DNA of 64,000 bases from assembly GCA_033964015.1 (NCBI GenBank), contig CM066913.1, forward strand, positions 19,925,854 through 19,989,853. The letters run 5' to 3'. The stretch comes from Scolanthus callimorphus (Eukaryota > Cnidaria > Anthozoa > Actiniaria > Edwardsiidae). Positions within the stretch are counted from its first letter, which is position 1; each line of letters begins with the position of its first letter. The notes beneath the pieces were generated by a model, which saw only the letters and a list, made by a program, of their open reading frames with translations, ran no database searches and was not told the DNA's origin. The position numbers and the translations under genes were made by a program. Of the stretch, positions 53,067 through 63,774 are shown piece after piece.

Positions 53067-54960
53067 TTCAGTTCGCGGATTTTCATATTTTGTCTAAAAC
53101 CCATTAGGGACGGACCACTGGAAAATTGAGGAAGTTGGCGGGGTTGGGGAAAGAACAAAATAATCCATGCAGAGAAAAACATTGACACCGCATTATTTCT
53201 CTGGGGGAGCATGCCTTCGAACCCCTTAGCCAAAGTAGATTTGGGATCTTTCATTCCGAAAGCTACTTTTCACCTGTACTGACATCTATGAGCCCGTTGA
53301 CATTGAGTAAAAACAATCAAGTACCCGAAAGTAATTTTAATGAAGGAGCAATGAGTATGTTAGCGAATTTCAGATGACTGATTTCACCGATACATTGCTA
53401 GCAAGTACTCCTATACTGTGTAATTACTTTGCACTTTGTTTTACTAAAATACGGTCCTCGTATCTGTGCTGTTTGCATTTCTTTGCCGATGGCGGCATAT
53501 ATTAGCTAGAGTGAGGCAAATGGAAAATTAAGTTGGCCGTACTGCCCGGACCAAACGGCCCCAAACCGATTGGAAAAAAACTGGGAACAAGGTTGCGGAC
53601 GAATGAGTGCCAAATGCACGCTTTGGGATCCTGAAAAAAATCCATACAAGCGCAACAACCGCCCTCACACTTCACGTTTCTTATGGCCCCTCCCTTAGCC
53701 CTATGAACATCGTTTGGGGCAAAGACGCCAAATATTCTTCCTCCGTTTCTTTGCTCCCACGAACGGATTGGCTTCCGTGACCAGATCTTTTTGTCCGTCG
53801 TCATTTACTTTTTACCTTTTTTTCCAATACAGCCTACCCCTGTAAAAAGACCCTAGTAGACCGTAGGTACAGTAGGTCTTTATCCGTTTCTGGGCCAAAA
53901 AGTAGGCCCCCTCCTTCAGGTTTCTCGAAGGTAAACAATGTGGAAATACAGTAAATTGAACAATACAAGGTCAATGAAACTAAAATAAATGAAAGGGACA
54001 TTGCAACTTTTCTAATGAATCACATTGCGTAAAAAAGTAATGCGTTTTACACATACCGCGGTATTTAGTCCTTGATTAATGACAAACCACTTTCGTCGTA
54101 CAACCGGACCCTGGACCCAGTCAAAACAACGGTACTCGATAGGTATCCCGGGATGGTGAATTAGGTGGTGGGTACCAGGTGCTACAACCCCAACTTTCCA
54201 AAGATATAGACAGGAGCCCATCAACAGGAGCCTCCATCTACTCCACTAGGTCTAGCCATATGCGCAAGGGTAGAAGAGTCCACCTGTAGACGGTGGGGTT
54301 TGAGTTTCAACGGGAAATTGTTATTTTGAAAAGGAGAATATTGGGTTCAACGCGTGAAGTCCGTGCGATGTTTTGGCGCTGATTCGAGCCTGATTGTTTT
54401 GTGTAGGGGGAGGGGGACATTTGTAACGATGAACACTTGCGGGATTCAAAATCTATGATAGATTCATCTCGATTTATCTACTCAACGTCCTTCAGACGCC
54501 TTCCAATAGGTGATGGACGAGCCCATATCCTCGATAGGCAAGACTAAGGGGGTTACAGAACCTGACACGATATGATACGATATTCTTTTGTTTACGAAGG
54601 TCGAGAGCATATTAATCACCTTCAAGAGTTTTTTCACCTATGGCCCTCGGTGTTAGTGTTGTAAAGCATGCAATGAGGATTGCTGCTTCCGCCATGGGGG
54701 TTTGAATCCCACTAACGGAATAGTTTCCTTTGTTTATTATTTCGCGCATAAAAAAATGTAAAAGATAGTTTGGTTTTGAAGTTGGTAAAACAACTATCCC
54801 CACAGGGTCGGAGTCAACAGCAGCGTCGGATATATACATCGACGCCTCGTGTCTGGGGATCATATATATCCAACACTGTTCACCTCCCTTTCTGGGGATA
54901 GTTCTTTCAATTTGATATAATAACCTCAGAGAGTTGTTTCTTTTTTCCTAGCTCGATTAA
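53067..54960. other. Intergenic, mostly unassigned
   Basis: Minus ORFs at 53,804-53,502 and 54,863-54,612 have no recognised domain. GGGGGTTTGAATCCCAC at 54,697 resembles a Pol III B box and may be a SINE remnant, since TAGTGTTGTAAAG upstream is a weak A box. Confidence 0.3.
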
Positions 54961-54963
54961 CTT

Positions 54964-54973
54964 TTTATTTATT
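54964..54973 (-). terminator. Poly(A) signals of the lectin/EGF gene
   Basis: Two overlapping AATAAA on the minus strand about 190 bp past the stop at 55,164. Confidence 0.55.
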
Positions 54974-54989
54974 TTCAAGGCATCATCAT

Positions 54990-55052
54990 ATCAATCGCAT
55001 ATCTATAAAATGGCCAGTGTCAATCGCATATCTATACAATGGCCAGTGTCTG
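54990..55052. repeat. Short tandem duplication in the 3' UTR/flank
   Basis: CAATCGCATATCTATA.AATG followed by GCCAGTGT occurs twice in succession. Confidence 0.8.
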
Positions 55053-55163
55053 ACATGAAATAGATATATTTGTTGTTGTTGTCCTGTATTGTAATGGTGT
55101 ATTGTAGTTTTGGTGTAACATGCAATATTAAATAGATTGTGTGCAATCGGAATGGATTACGAT

Positions 55164-57889
55164 TCAAAGCTCCTTTTTGTTAACTCTCTGCCGGTGGCGC
55201 CAAAGCAGAAACATCTTCTTCCTCTGCCAGTGGCTGCTCCATAACTGACGCCTCGTCCTCCTGTTGGGAATTTCATCCTCCTCGCTGACCGCGTGTACGT
55301 GCGTGCCCTTGAACTTCATACGTACACTCGTCACTCCATTCAGCTTCAAGCTTGAGTGGTTCTCGTTCTTTGGCACGCTTACCATCCACATCGTTTTGGC
55401 TGCAATTCCATCATAGAACTTTTCAAACTCCGTGGCGACCTTACCCGGCTGAGTGATCTCTACAGCGCCATCCCTACCGATTCTATAAGAGAAGGCGATG
55501 ACACGTGGCGCCGATACGAACCTGTACGATCTCCCCCGGTATTCGTCAGTCATGTAGCCAGTTGAAGAGATAAGAACAGTGATGGTATGACCGGGATCCA
55601 CTGTAGCGCCCTCCAGGTACACTTCAAACTCATCTACATGGACACGGTCATAACCTTTTAGCACTTCACTATTACCTTCAAGCTCGTACATGAACGAGTG
55701 TGTCTGGTTAAGCTCGCTGATTGGTTTACACTGAGTCACCTCGCTCACACGAGTAATCTTGCCTTCACAGGACTTGTCTTCAATCGTCTCTTCGGCTACA
55801 AAATTTTGCGCGACAAAAGGCGAAAAATTTTCCGCGGCGTTAATGACGGAGCTCAAACCCTGGTTGACTTTACTGTGTAAAGTGTAGAGATCATCAGAGA
55901 GGAAAGGTCTCACGGGGCATTTAGCGAGCCAGCTGTAGTAGTAAGCATCGCAGAATGATAACAGGCTGTCCACCAGGACGTTGCGAAGTCGCTCCTTTTG
56001 CAAAGCCATCTCAATGAATAGGTCTCCGTTGATTTTTTCGTCTTTTCTAGATGCTATAATTTGTAGGTCGATTCTTTCCTTCGCCTTTAGTTGGTCACTG
56101 CGGAGTCCCCTGAGACTCGTAACTTTGTTCATCAGCTGTTGTATGGTGATGGATTTCTCGTGCAGCGCTTTTCCCCAGACGGCAATGTTCTTGATAGATG
56201 CGAGGTAACCCCCTCTACCCGAGATCTCACTTGCATCGCTTCCTGCACCAAGGGCTTCTTCGGCGTCATTGATAAAGACATCCCACTCCTTCACGAGTAT
56301 TGCTAAGCTTCTGCCGCCACCTAGAGACGGCACTCCATCGTTTCCATAGTAACTGTCAGCTCCTGATGTTATGGATGGCATTGCATAATGGAGATCTTTA
56401 AAAGTCTCTGCGGCAGTGCGAATGGCTTCTACTGATTCCATTATGTGGCCTATCTTAATGATTGTTTTGGAAAACGCTGCCATTTTCGCCGGGAGATCAG
56501 CTATTTCTGATAATCCAGCCAAAGTTGCAGCACCTCCAGAAAAGACGCTAGTCACGGCACCAATACAGGAGAAAATGGCGTTCATGATCATCGTTTGTTG
56601 GTAATCCTCGACACCTTTTTCGAAGTCTTCTTTTGCTGTATCCATTTTATACTTGGCGACGTCCAGTTTCTCCTGAATCTTTGCCAGATCTCTTACGGCG
56701 GTCTCCATTTCTTGTTCCATTGCATCAATGTTGCGATCATTTTGCTTGACAATAGTGGTCATGACATGTGTCATGGACTTGGTGGCTTCAAGTTTATCCT
56801 TCAGGAGTTGCGATCTAAGCCGATAACGCTCGTATTGGTCTATAGCAAGCTTGGCATCATCCTTAAGTAAGGTGAGAAGCTCCTGATGAGCAAGAAGAGA
56901 CAAATATGGTACAAATGATAAGCCTTGTGCGCGGCTTTCTATGTTCTCCAAGACATCTTCGGCGTTTAGTCCAACTGAAGAGTAATCCGCAAGAAGCTCC
57001 CGCTGTCCACTGAACTCGCTTTGGGCTTCATTCACTGTCCTAATAACATTCACTAAAATCTTGATAGCAGGATTCCCCTGAATAAGACCATCCCCATCAT
57101 CTTTGCTGACAATCGCCAAATTCTGTGCCATGACCTTAGCACAAGCCACGCAAAGTGACAAGTACTGCACATCAAATGCATACCTCGGCTGGGACTTCAT
57201 AGTAATTGCTTCTAGGCTCATATAGGTGAAGAAGTTGTAATTCCCTGTACAAGTAAACGGGATTCCTGTGTCGTGTCTGTATATACTCAGGGCAGCTCCC
57301 TGAACGGTATGCTGGTAAGTGCTATGAAATCCTATATTTTTGCAAGTTAGTATTTCGTCCTTGAAGCTCACTTTTCCTTGCCGGTGTTGACCCTTTATCT
57401 CTGCGTCATCCGAATCCAATATGATCTCTCCTCCATTATCTACAACTTCATTAACGAAGATTGCGATCTTGGCGTGTTTCTGAACGGTTGTTGAACCAGT
57501 AAGAGACAACTGTTGCGTAAAGATGACAATCTCTTGGGTACTGTCTGATCTAGTTGTGTATCCCCCTAGTTCTGTTGATTCCAAATGCACGAATCTAAGC
57601 ACCATATCTGCCTTTTTGCTGAGAGCGTCCTTGAGGTCTTGATCGCTGTAGAAGTCACAACCTTTATAACAGTTACCGTCCTCACACTGGACACATCCGG
57701 TCTCTTCCTGGTCTGGTCTGCTTCCTGGCGGACACTCGCAGATGCTCGTACCTGGGCCTGTGTACTTGCATGTTGCACCTTCCTTGCAACCGCCATCGTT
57801 CACTTCACAGTTGTTCACAGGATAGCAAACAGTACCCTTCAGCTGGTACCCTTCGCCACACGAGCAGTCGGTGTCACAAGTTTGGACAT
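55164..57889 (-). CDS. Last exon: EGF-like, helical region, beta-rich C-terminus
   Basis: 2,726 bp, 908 residues. The frame is open further upstream to 58,004, but that part is intron: ATTTCAG|AT at 57,889 gives the phase needed by the previous donor. Residues about 1-70 are EGF-like (CDTDCSCGEGYQLKGTVC, NNCEVNDGGCKEGATC, CECPPGSRP). Residues about 350-435 are a charged coiled coil, followed by the hydrophobic AIFSCIGAVTSVFSGGAATL at about 437-456. About 705-865 is beta-rich (HVDEFEVYLEGATVDPGHTI, TMWMVSVPKN). Near the end, RRTRR fits a furin site and the terminus is KKEL. N-glycosylation sequons include NQT and NHS. Confidence 0.88.
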
Positions 57890-60800
57890 CTGAAATTTCC
57901 CATTTAAGAACCCCAGTAAGTCTCGTCTTTGTTATATTTATATTGGACAGAGCTGATTTAAGATGATGTACTGTTGTGAGTAATTTGTAAATATATTCCT
58001 TCATTGAATTTGAGAGCTCGTGGCAGTGTCTAATAAACGTTGTGAGGGATTTCTGTGTTTGTTTTTCAAACCAAATTTATTTTCAATTTTGTGCCAATTT
58101 TTCTTCCAAAATTTAACTTTGAGAGGTCATATGATATGTAAGGTCATACGATATCATATATATCAAAAATAAATATCATATATATCAAAAATTCCTCACA
58201 CCGTTGCAAGGTCCAGTTATCACAATGAAATATCCATTGTTATGGTGCTCGAGGGGGTTTCCATGGAACCCTTCGAACGCCCTGGATCCGCCACTGTTAA
58301 TCCTAAGGCTGCATTCATTATGTATACTACAGGGGGGGTGGGAGGGGGGGCAGAGGATTTTGAGGGGAGATCTCAAAATTTTGGAACTGGAAAAGGGGGA
58401 TGTCAAGTTTTTTTCATAACATGAAGGGGGGATGCATATTTTTGTTGAGGTATTATATATATTTAAGACAAGGTTGTGCAGTTTGATAATGAAGGAAGGC
58501 TCGATTGTTGAACACCGAGTTGAAACCTCCTGAAGAAATATCACTTGCACTACTATTCTTGTGTATATACCCTCTTTCAACTGATATGTTGAAAAAAGCT
58601 GCGCGCTTCGCGCGCATAAAGAATTATAAACTTATAAAATCGTAAGGCCTTCTTGTTTTACCACTGATCGACGTCCTCTTCAGTGACTTTTGTCTGCCAG
58701 ACAAAAACGCCTCTGGTCTTTTGATTAATAGTCTTGTAGCTTCATTGTCAAAATTGCGGCGCACTTTGCGCGCACAACAAAAACAAACCAAACAAGCAAA
58801 TAAAAATAAATGATACTCTAGGTAGTAGGGTAGTCTAGGTAGTAAGGTTCCAATCGAGGAGCGCACCAGATCACTCGGTAGAAAGTCACTACACACAGCC
58901 AAGGGTACACAGCCATCTAGGATTTTTATTTGCATCTTTACGCTTTGAGCCTTGTTCTGCATCTTTTGAAAAAATGTTATTGACGCGACCGGGGGGGGAT
59001 GTTTTTTTCCTTTTGACCAAGAGGGGGGATTCATAAAAAATATGTTGTGCCTTGGGGGGATCTGAAAATTTTGGATTCTCAAAAAAAATCCTCTGCCCCC
59101 CCCCCCCCCCCCTGTATTATACATAATGAATGCAGCCTAAATGTATTCAATCGAGAATATTGCATTATCTAAATCAGCAGATGGGATTGAATTATTTCTC
59201 TGACGTGATATGTTGCCAGGCTGACAATATTAAGGTTGATAGACGCTTCTTAATCTTTTTACAGCTGAATTCGATGTATCGCGATGCTCCAATTCCAAGA
59301 ATCATTTTTTTTTCTTTGGGCAATTCTGCGCTGTATTTCAAAAAAGGGGCGGAGCTATTCAAATTAACATGAACTCGACGGGCCTCGACGGAACCCACGA
59401 TTCTTGGAATTGGAGCATCGCGATATATCGAATTCGGCTGTAAACAGATGCTAACTGACCTGTAAAGGTGAAAGTTTGACACTTGGCTCCTAATGACAAA
59501 CGGCCTCCGCTACTTTGCAGACATTGATTGCTTGAACAGCTTTTAAGCTTTCCTTCTTCAAACTTGAAACACTTTTCAGTCACTTCTTTTTCGTCTGAGC
59601 AGCTTCCTAATGATATGGCCTAGAAATGGGCAGGTTAAGAAAAAAGAAGGAATTAGGAATGTACTAGGCAGAAACAAGGAAGGAACAGGGAAGGTATCAG
59701 GTAGGAACTAGGAATGAAGGAACCAGGAAGGAATTACGGAGGTACTAGGGAGGAACTAGGCAGGGACTCGGAAGAATTAGGAAGACATTAGGTAGAAACT
59801 AGGAAGGAACCAGGAAGGAATGACTAAATTAGGAAGGAATTAGGGAAGTATTAGGTAGGAACTAGGCAGGGACAGGGAGGAATTAGGAAGGAACTAGCAT
59901 GGAACTAGGAAGGAAAAGAAAGAAAGGAAGAAACTACAAAGGAATAGGAAGAAAACAGAAAAAAGGAAAGAAAAGAAGGAAGGATTGATACTGACACAGC
60001 AAAACTATATACTTACCCCTTGTGTATTGGCTTGCAGGCAGTTTCCGCTGAACAGATGCACGATCATTGACTCGTATCTGTTTGTGTAGAAGACTTGCCC
60101 ACCTACACCGCAGAACTTTTCGTCCAGTGCAACCGTACCCTTTTTGTAGCCAATGCATTTGCGTGATTTCTCGTGGAAAATGTTTCCTTTCAGTCCTGTG
60201 AGGCAAGATAACACTATTAAAATGAATGGTCTAAGCCAAGTGAATGAATGTTTGTTGAAGTAGCAGTAATATATTTGTTATGTGATCATATCAACAGATT
60301 ATTAATAACTCCAGACCTGCTTCATTTTCCAATTCACTGTTACACCTTCCTTCCCTATATGGACGCTCCTAGGCAATGGCCTCCTGGGTCTCTGATCCTT
60401 CCATACATGTTTAATATCACACCTGGTGAGGATTGTTACCGAGTCGAAACGCGTGTGAAAAAATAACGCAGATAAAAATTTAAAGCAGAGAGTAAAGACA
60501 AGAGGAGTAGAAAGACTTAGGGTATAACCAAGGTAATCTGTTAATATGTGAAAATAGAGTCGGTCTACATACAAGGTTTCAAGTGTTGTATGATCACCAG
60601 TGCTAATTTAGACCTACACCGCCATTTACGCAACACCATGTAATGCGCAACATGGTAGTATAAATACCACCGATCTGACAATTCTATCTTCACTTTGACT
60701 CTGATGATGACTTCGGCTAAGGCTGATAAAACGTCACATCAAACAGCCCTTCTCAGGACTACCACATCCACCCGGATGACCATATAACAATATTGTTAGT

Positions 60801-63731
60801 ACATGTGTTAGATATCATGTAAACGCATTTGAAGAATAGAAAACAAATATGACATTTTTATTAACTAATATAAATTATGGATAAATCTTTGAATAGTGTC
60901 AATGGTCAATGTGCTATCGAGCGGATGGAATTGGATTTCTTTTCATGCTGAAATTGTTGTCTTTTCTAAGACTAAGATGCATAACATAGGATTTTGAGTT
61001 GCTTATGTAGACCAAATGTAGACACTTAAGGTAATTCCCCTGAAATAAAACTTGTCGTAGAATTTTTTTCTTAATTTGTCTATTTACTATTTAGTATATA
61101 AGGAATGAAATATGAAATAAAAGGAGGGGTGCCCATGCTCGTTTAGAAACTGTGATGGCGCAAACATACCCCATTTTAGTGCCTGAGGGCTATTTTTGAA
61201 GGAATACGTGAAACAAGAAAATTGTGATAAAACGCTCACTAATGAAGCAATCCAGTTCGCTTGCAAGTTTGAACAGAACTGTTGGATGCTTCACTACCTA
61301 TGACGAACATTGGAATGTTTAATTTTCTATGTGTGTTGACGCTACTCTTGAAAATGTGCAAACATGTGCGCACCGCTCGTGATAATCTAAGAGTCTTTGG
61401 TGTCTCATTTTGGGGCTTTTTATGACGATAGCTCAAAAACTTGTCGTGGAAATTTCTTTAAACTTTTTTTTATAACAGGGGAATGATAGTTTTATCAAAA
61501 TGGTAAAATAAAAAATGGGGGTGCCCAATCTTGTTTTCGCGCAATATCCCAAAAGCGACTTTTTCTTGGTGTTTCTCACTCAAATGGGGATATTTAGCTT
61601 GCGCGCGCGCGCTCGATTGCGTCATTTTCGAACGTGCGCCGTGCAAAACAGGGGAATAACCTTAAGCATTACAGCACAAATTTCTATGACTTTATCGGCG
61701 CAATAGAGCACGCGTGATTTTGGGAGAGACACGAGAACGTTGTAAAATCACGAGCCGCAGGCGAGTGATTTTAAAAATGTTTCCGAGTATCCCTCCCAAC
61801 ATCACAAGTGCTCTATTCGTCGATAAAGTCGTAGAAATGTGCTCTAATGCTTTTAGGATACAGCGGGAGAGAACCATTACTTTATCGGTGAAATAGAGCA
61901 TAGATTTGGACCAATCAGAGCGAGCGTTATATCGTAGTTATATTATAAATGTGTTTAAGCAATTGGGACTTAGTACAGACACACCACTGAAGAGAGAAGC
62001 ACAGGCCACGATTGTCCGTGTACCTTTTAAATGGCAATATTAAGCTTCCACGCATTGATCGTTGCCGAGACATAACTCGGAATATACAGTACTTTCAAAC
62101 ATACCTTTGAAAACGAACGTGGCTCTGTGCGATTCGCAGTTGTCCTGCTCTGATAGCTTAGCGTCCTGAGCTGGCTTGCCTGTCGCGCCAGATGGTACCA
62201 AACACTTTTTAGTCAGGAGATTTTGTAATGCCCGGCGGTCTGTGAACTGAAACCTGATATGAAGCATAGAATGAATGAGTCTTGATAACAAAACGCTATG
62301 GATTAGTTTATCAAGAGATATAATATTGTAGTCTGCCAAACGCCCTTCTTATCGTAAACAGGAGCCTGTGGGTTGATGCTCTGCTTCGCGATCTATGAAT
62401 AAAAGACGAGGACCCCATCTGGCGAATGAACCGACCATCATGTATCTGGGATCACACCCCGAACTGAGTACCATCCGATGATATATTGGGGAAAAATTCC
62501 CGCCTGTTGATGAACCCCAGGTTCAGCTACCCAACCCGGAAATTTAGATTGTCCCTATCAACTCTGCAATTCCAATGAATTTTCGCATTACCACGCTCCA
62601 GTGCTAGGGTACCTGCCCTGGAATTCCAGTGCTCTTTGATGACCATCCATCCTGGAATTCTGACGTCCTCAACAAGGGGGATCCATATCGGAGGAAGAGC
62701 TATAGCTCTCCAGGGCATCGAACTACAAATGTATGTATCGCTTCCCTTCCGTGCTTTTATATCCGTGCTTTTATCTGTGCCGTTCTGTTCTATTCTATAT
62801 ATCACCTTCTATTTATTCAATTTCTTCATTTAATTGTTTGTTGATTTACTTTGTTTCCTTTTTTAACGATGTGACTATAAAGACTATAAAAGTATAGTAT
62901 GTGTGCCTTCAAGAGTCCAGTACTATCTCCATATAAGATCCCTCTTCATTAGCGTCAGAAAAGTGTCTATTTTTAGACACATTTCCAATTTTGAATAGAG
63001 ACAGTAAGCCAACTTGTACTGCACTGTCATACGTAACCACTCATCAGCCTATCTAGGGGTAGTAAGGAGCAGTAACAGCGAATTGGAAAATGAAGCAGGT
63101 CTGAGGTTAATTTTAGAAGAATAGATTTGCTGCTTGAAAAAACGTCTTTGAACGAGGCATACGCTACCTCTGTATTTTAATTCGTTGACCGAGCGTGTGG
63201 CGTAGGCTTTGCGTGAAAATTTGAAACTAAAAATGACTTCATAGAGGCCTAATTTTCCAATACGCTGTTACGTGTACACTGTTATAACTTTGGAGGTGGT
63301 TATACGGGAGTGAAATACAACAACAGGTGGTAGCTCTATTTTTAGAATATCTCTTGCGGGAAACCAGCCAAGCAAATAAACACACGGAAAATAAGGGGAA
63401 ATATGCTAGTAAAAAGATATTGATGCTGATTGGAACAATTATAATAATACATGATTTTTACTCTTAGTAATGGACTCTTGTGCCTTATATTCCTCCCCCC
63501 CCCCCCCCTTATATATATTGGAATCACACCTGGATCCTTCGCTGCATGGACCAGTACCGATCTCTTCGTCGTTGATTTTGAAACACAAGTCACGACCGTA
63601 CAACAAACTCAACTCCCCATTAGATCTCCATCTCACAGCAGACGTCTTGAAATCACAGGTATCCCGAAGCTTTACCACTCCATCAATGGCATGCACACAC
63701 ATACCGCTGCTGTGAATGAAGTAGCCGACAC
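55164..63731 (-). CDS. Lectin-module / EGF / helical-domain secreted protein (partial, 5' end outside window)
   Basis: Five exons on the minus strand (63,731-63,530; 62,253-62,105; 60,195-60,017; 59,619-59,460; 57,889-55,164), all with GT-AG junctions and matching phases, give about 1,138 codons. Exons 1-4 are small Cys-rich modules with a G-x-F/I-x-H-x4-C and L-x-L pattern resembling ricin-type beta-trefoil repeats. Exon 5 holds an EGF-like region, a long alpha-helical region with a coiled coil and hydrophobic stretch, and a beta-rich C-terminus. The Cys content and EGF motifs imply a secreted protein; the signal peptide must lie to the right. The helix-hydrophobic-helix layout recalls alpha-pore-forming toxins and the C-terminus faintly recalls Tc-type toxin subunits. 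That is only a structural hypothesis; it could equally be adhesion or matrix. Confidence 0.85.
58306..59138. mobile_element. G-tract TIR element, 833 bp
   Basis: AGGCTGCATTCATTATGTAT and its complement ATACATAATGAATGCAGCCT, each followed inward by a G or C tract and GCAGAGGATTTT / AAAATCCTCTGC. It resembles in design, not in sequence, the elements at 28,178 and 32,257. Confidence 0.9.
59258..59445. mobile_element. MITE with 47-bp TIRs next to an exon
   Basis: TTTACAGCTGAATTCGATGT and the inverted ACATATATCG.ATTCGGCTGTAAA type end; inner GCGATGCTCCAATTCCAAGA. It ends 15 bp from the donor of the exon at 59,460. Confidence 0.88.
59460..59619 (-). CDS. Lectin-like module exon 4
   Basis: 160 bp, phase 0 in (TTCTAG|GCC) and phase 1 out (ACAG|GTCAGT). 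Encodes ISLGSCSDEKEVTEKCFKFE, CSSNQCLQSSGGRLSLGAKC and QTFTFTG. Four to five Cys in 53 residues; the NQCLQ...G.L.LG..C pattern matches one beta-trefoil lobe. Confidence 0.82.
59640..59985. repeat. AGGAA-rich minisatellite in intron
   Basis: Irregular 9-20 bp units of AGGAAGGAACTAGG / AATTAGGTAGGAACTAGGCA type. Confidence 0.85.
60017..60195 (-). CDS. Lectin-like module exon 3
   Basis: 179 bp, phase 1 in (CTCACAG|GA) and phase 0 out (AGGG|GTAAGT). Encodes LKGNIFHEKSRKCIGYKKGT, VALDEKFCGVGGQVFYTN and LFSGNCLQANTQG. Two half-modules each carry the (H/S)x..KC or GNCLQ signature. Confidence 0.82.
60196..61025. other. Intron with Penelope-type remnants
   Basis: ACCTGGTGAGGATTGTTACC...GAGTCGAAACGCG (60,421-60,452) and CTGATGATGACTTCGGCTAA...TGATAAAACGTCAC (60,711-60,738) resemble the terminal motif of Penelope-like elements in decayed form. 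No coding sequence of such an element was seen here. Confidence 0.45.
61026..61665. mobile_element. TTAA-flanked MITE, 640 bp
   Basis: TTAAGGTAATTCCCCTG at the left and CAGGGGAATAACCTTAA at the right. The interior holds GGGGTGCCCA twice (61,126 and 61,519) and an alternating GCGCGCGCGC at 61,601. The ends start like the MITE at 16,985 (TTAAGGT). Confidence 0.82.
61674..61845. mobile_element. MITE with GACTTTATCG ends
   Basis: TTTCTATGACTTTATCGGCG and (inverted) TTTCTACGACTTTATCGACG, both followed by AATAGAGCAC. The central palindrome is AAAATCACGAGCCGCAGGCG / AGTGATTTT. Partial copies occur at 45,795 and 61,880. Confidence 0.85.
62105..62253 (-). CDS. Lectin-like module exon 2
   Basis: 149 bp, phase 2 in (ATATCAG|G) and phase 1 out (AAAG|GTATGT). 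Encodes FQFTDRRALQNLLTKKCLVP, AQDAKLSEQDNCESHRATF and VFK. Two Cys and an FQFT..R.LQ start as in a trefoil lobe. Confidence 0.8.
62254..63529. other. Intron, unassigned
   Basis: No repeat partner found within the window. TCCAGTGCT.GGGTACC and GGAATTCCAGTGCT near 62,600 are short echoes. GACTATAAAGACTATAAAAG is a small tandem at 62,874, and there is a C tract at 63,495-63,508. Confidence 0.35.
63530..63731 (-). CDS. Lectin-like module exon 1 of those visible
   Basis: 202 bp, entering after one base of a codon (TTGGAAG|GT) and ending CCAG|GTGTGA. Encodes VGYFIHSSGMCVHAIDGVVK, LRDTCDFKTSAVRWRSNGEL and LCFKINDEEIGTGPCSEGS. YFIHSSGMCVH is the clearest lectin-like signature. The preceding exon, signal peptide and promoter are outside the window. 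Confidence 0.8.
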
Positions 63732-63774
63732 CTTCCAAACAAATAAGATATTTTATTATCAATTATAATATTCA

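Larger units (their letters stand above)
57890..59459. other. Intron holding two TIR elements
   Basis: 1.57 kb intron between the EGF exon and the fourth lectin-like exon. Most of it is the element at 58,306-59,138 and the MITE at 59,258-59,445; the rest is AT-rich. Confidence 0.75.
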
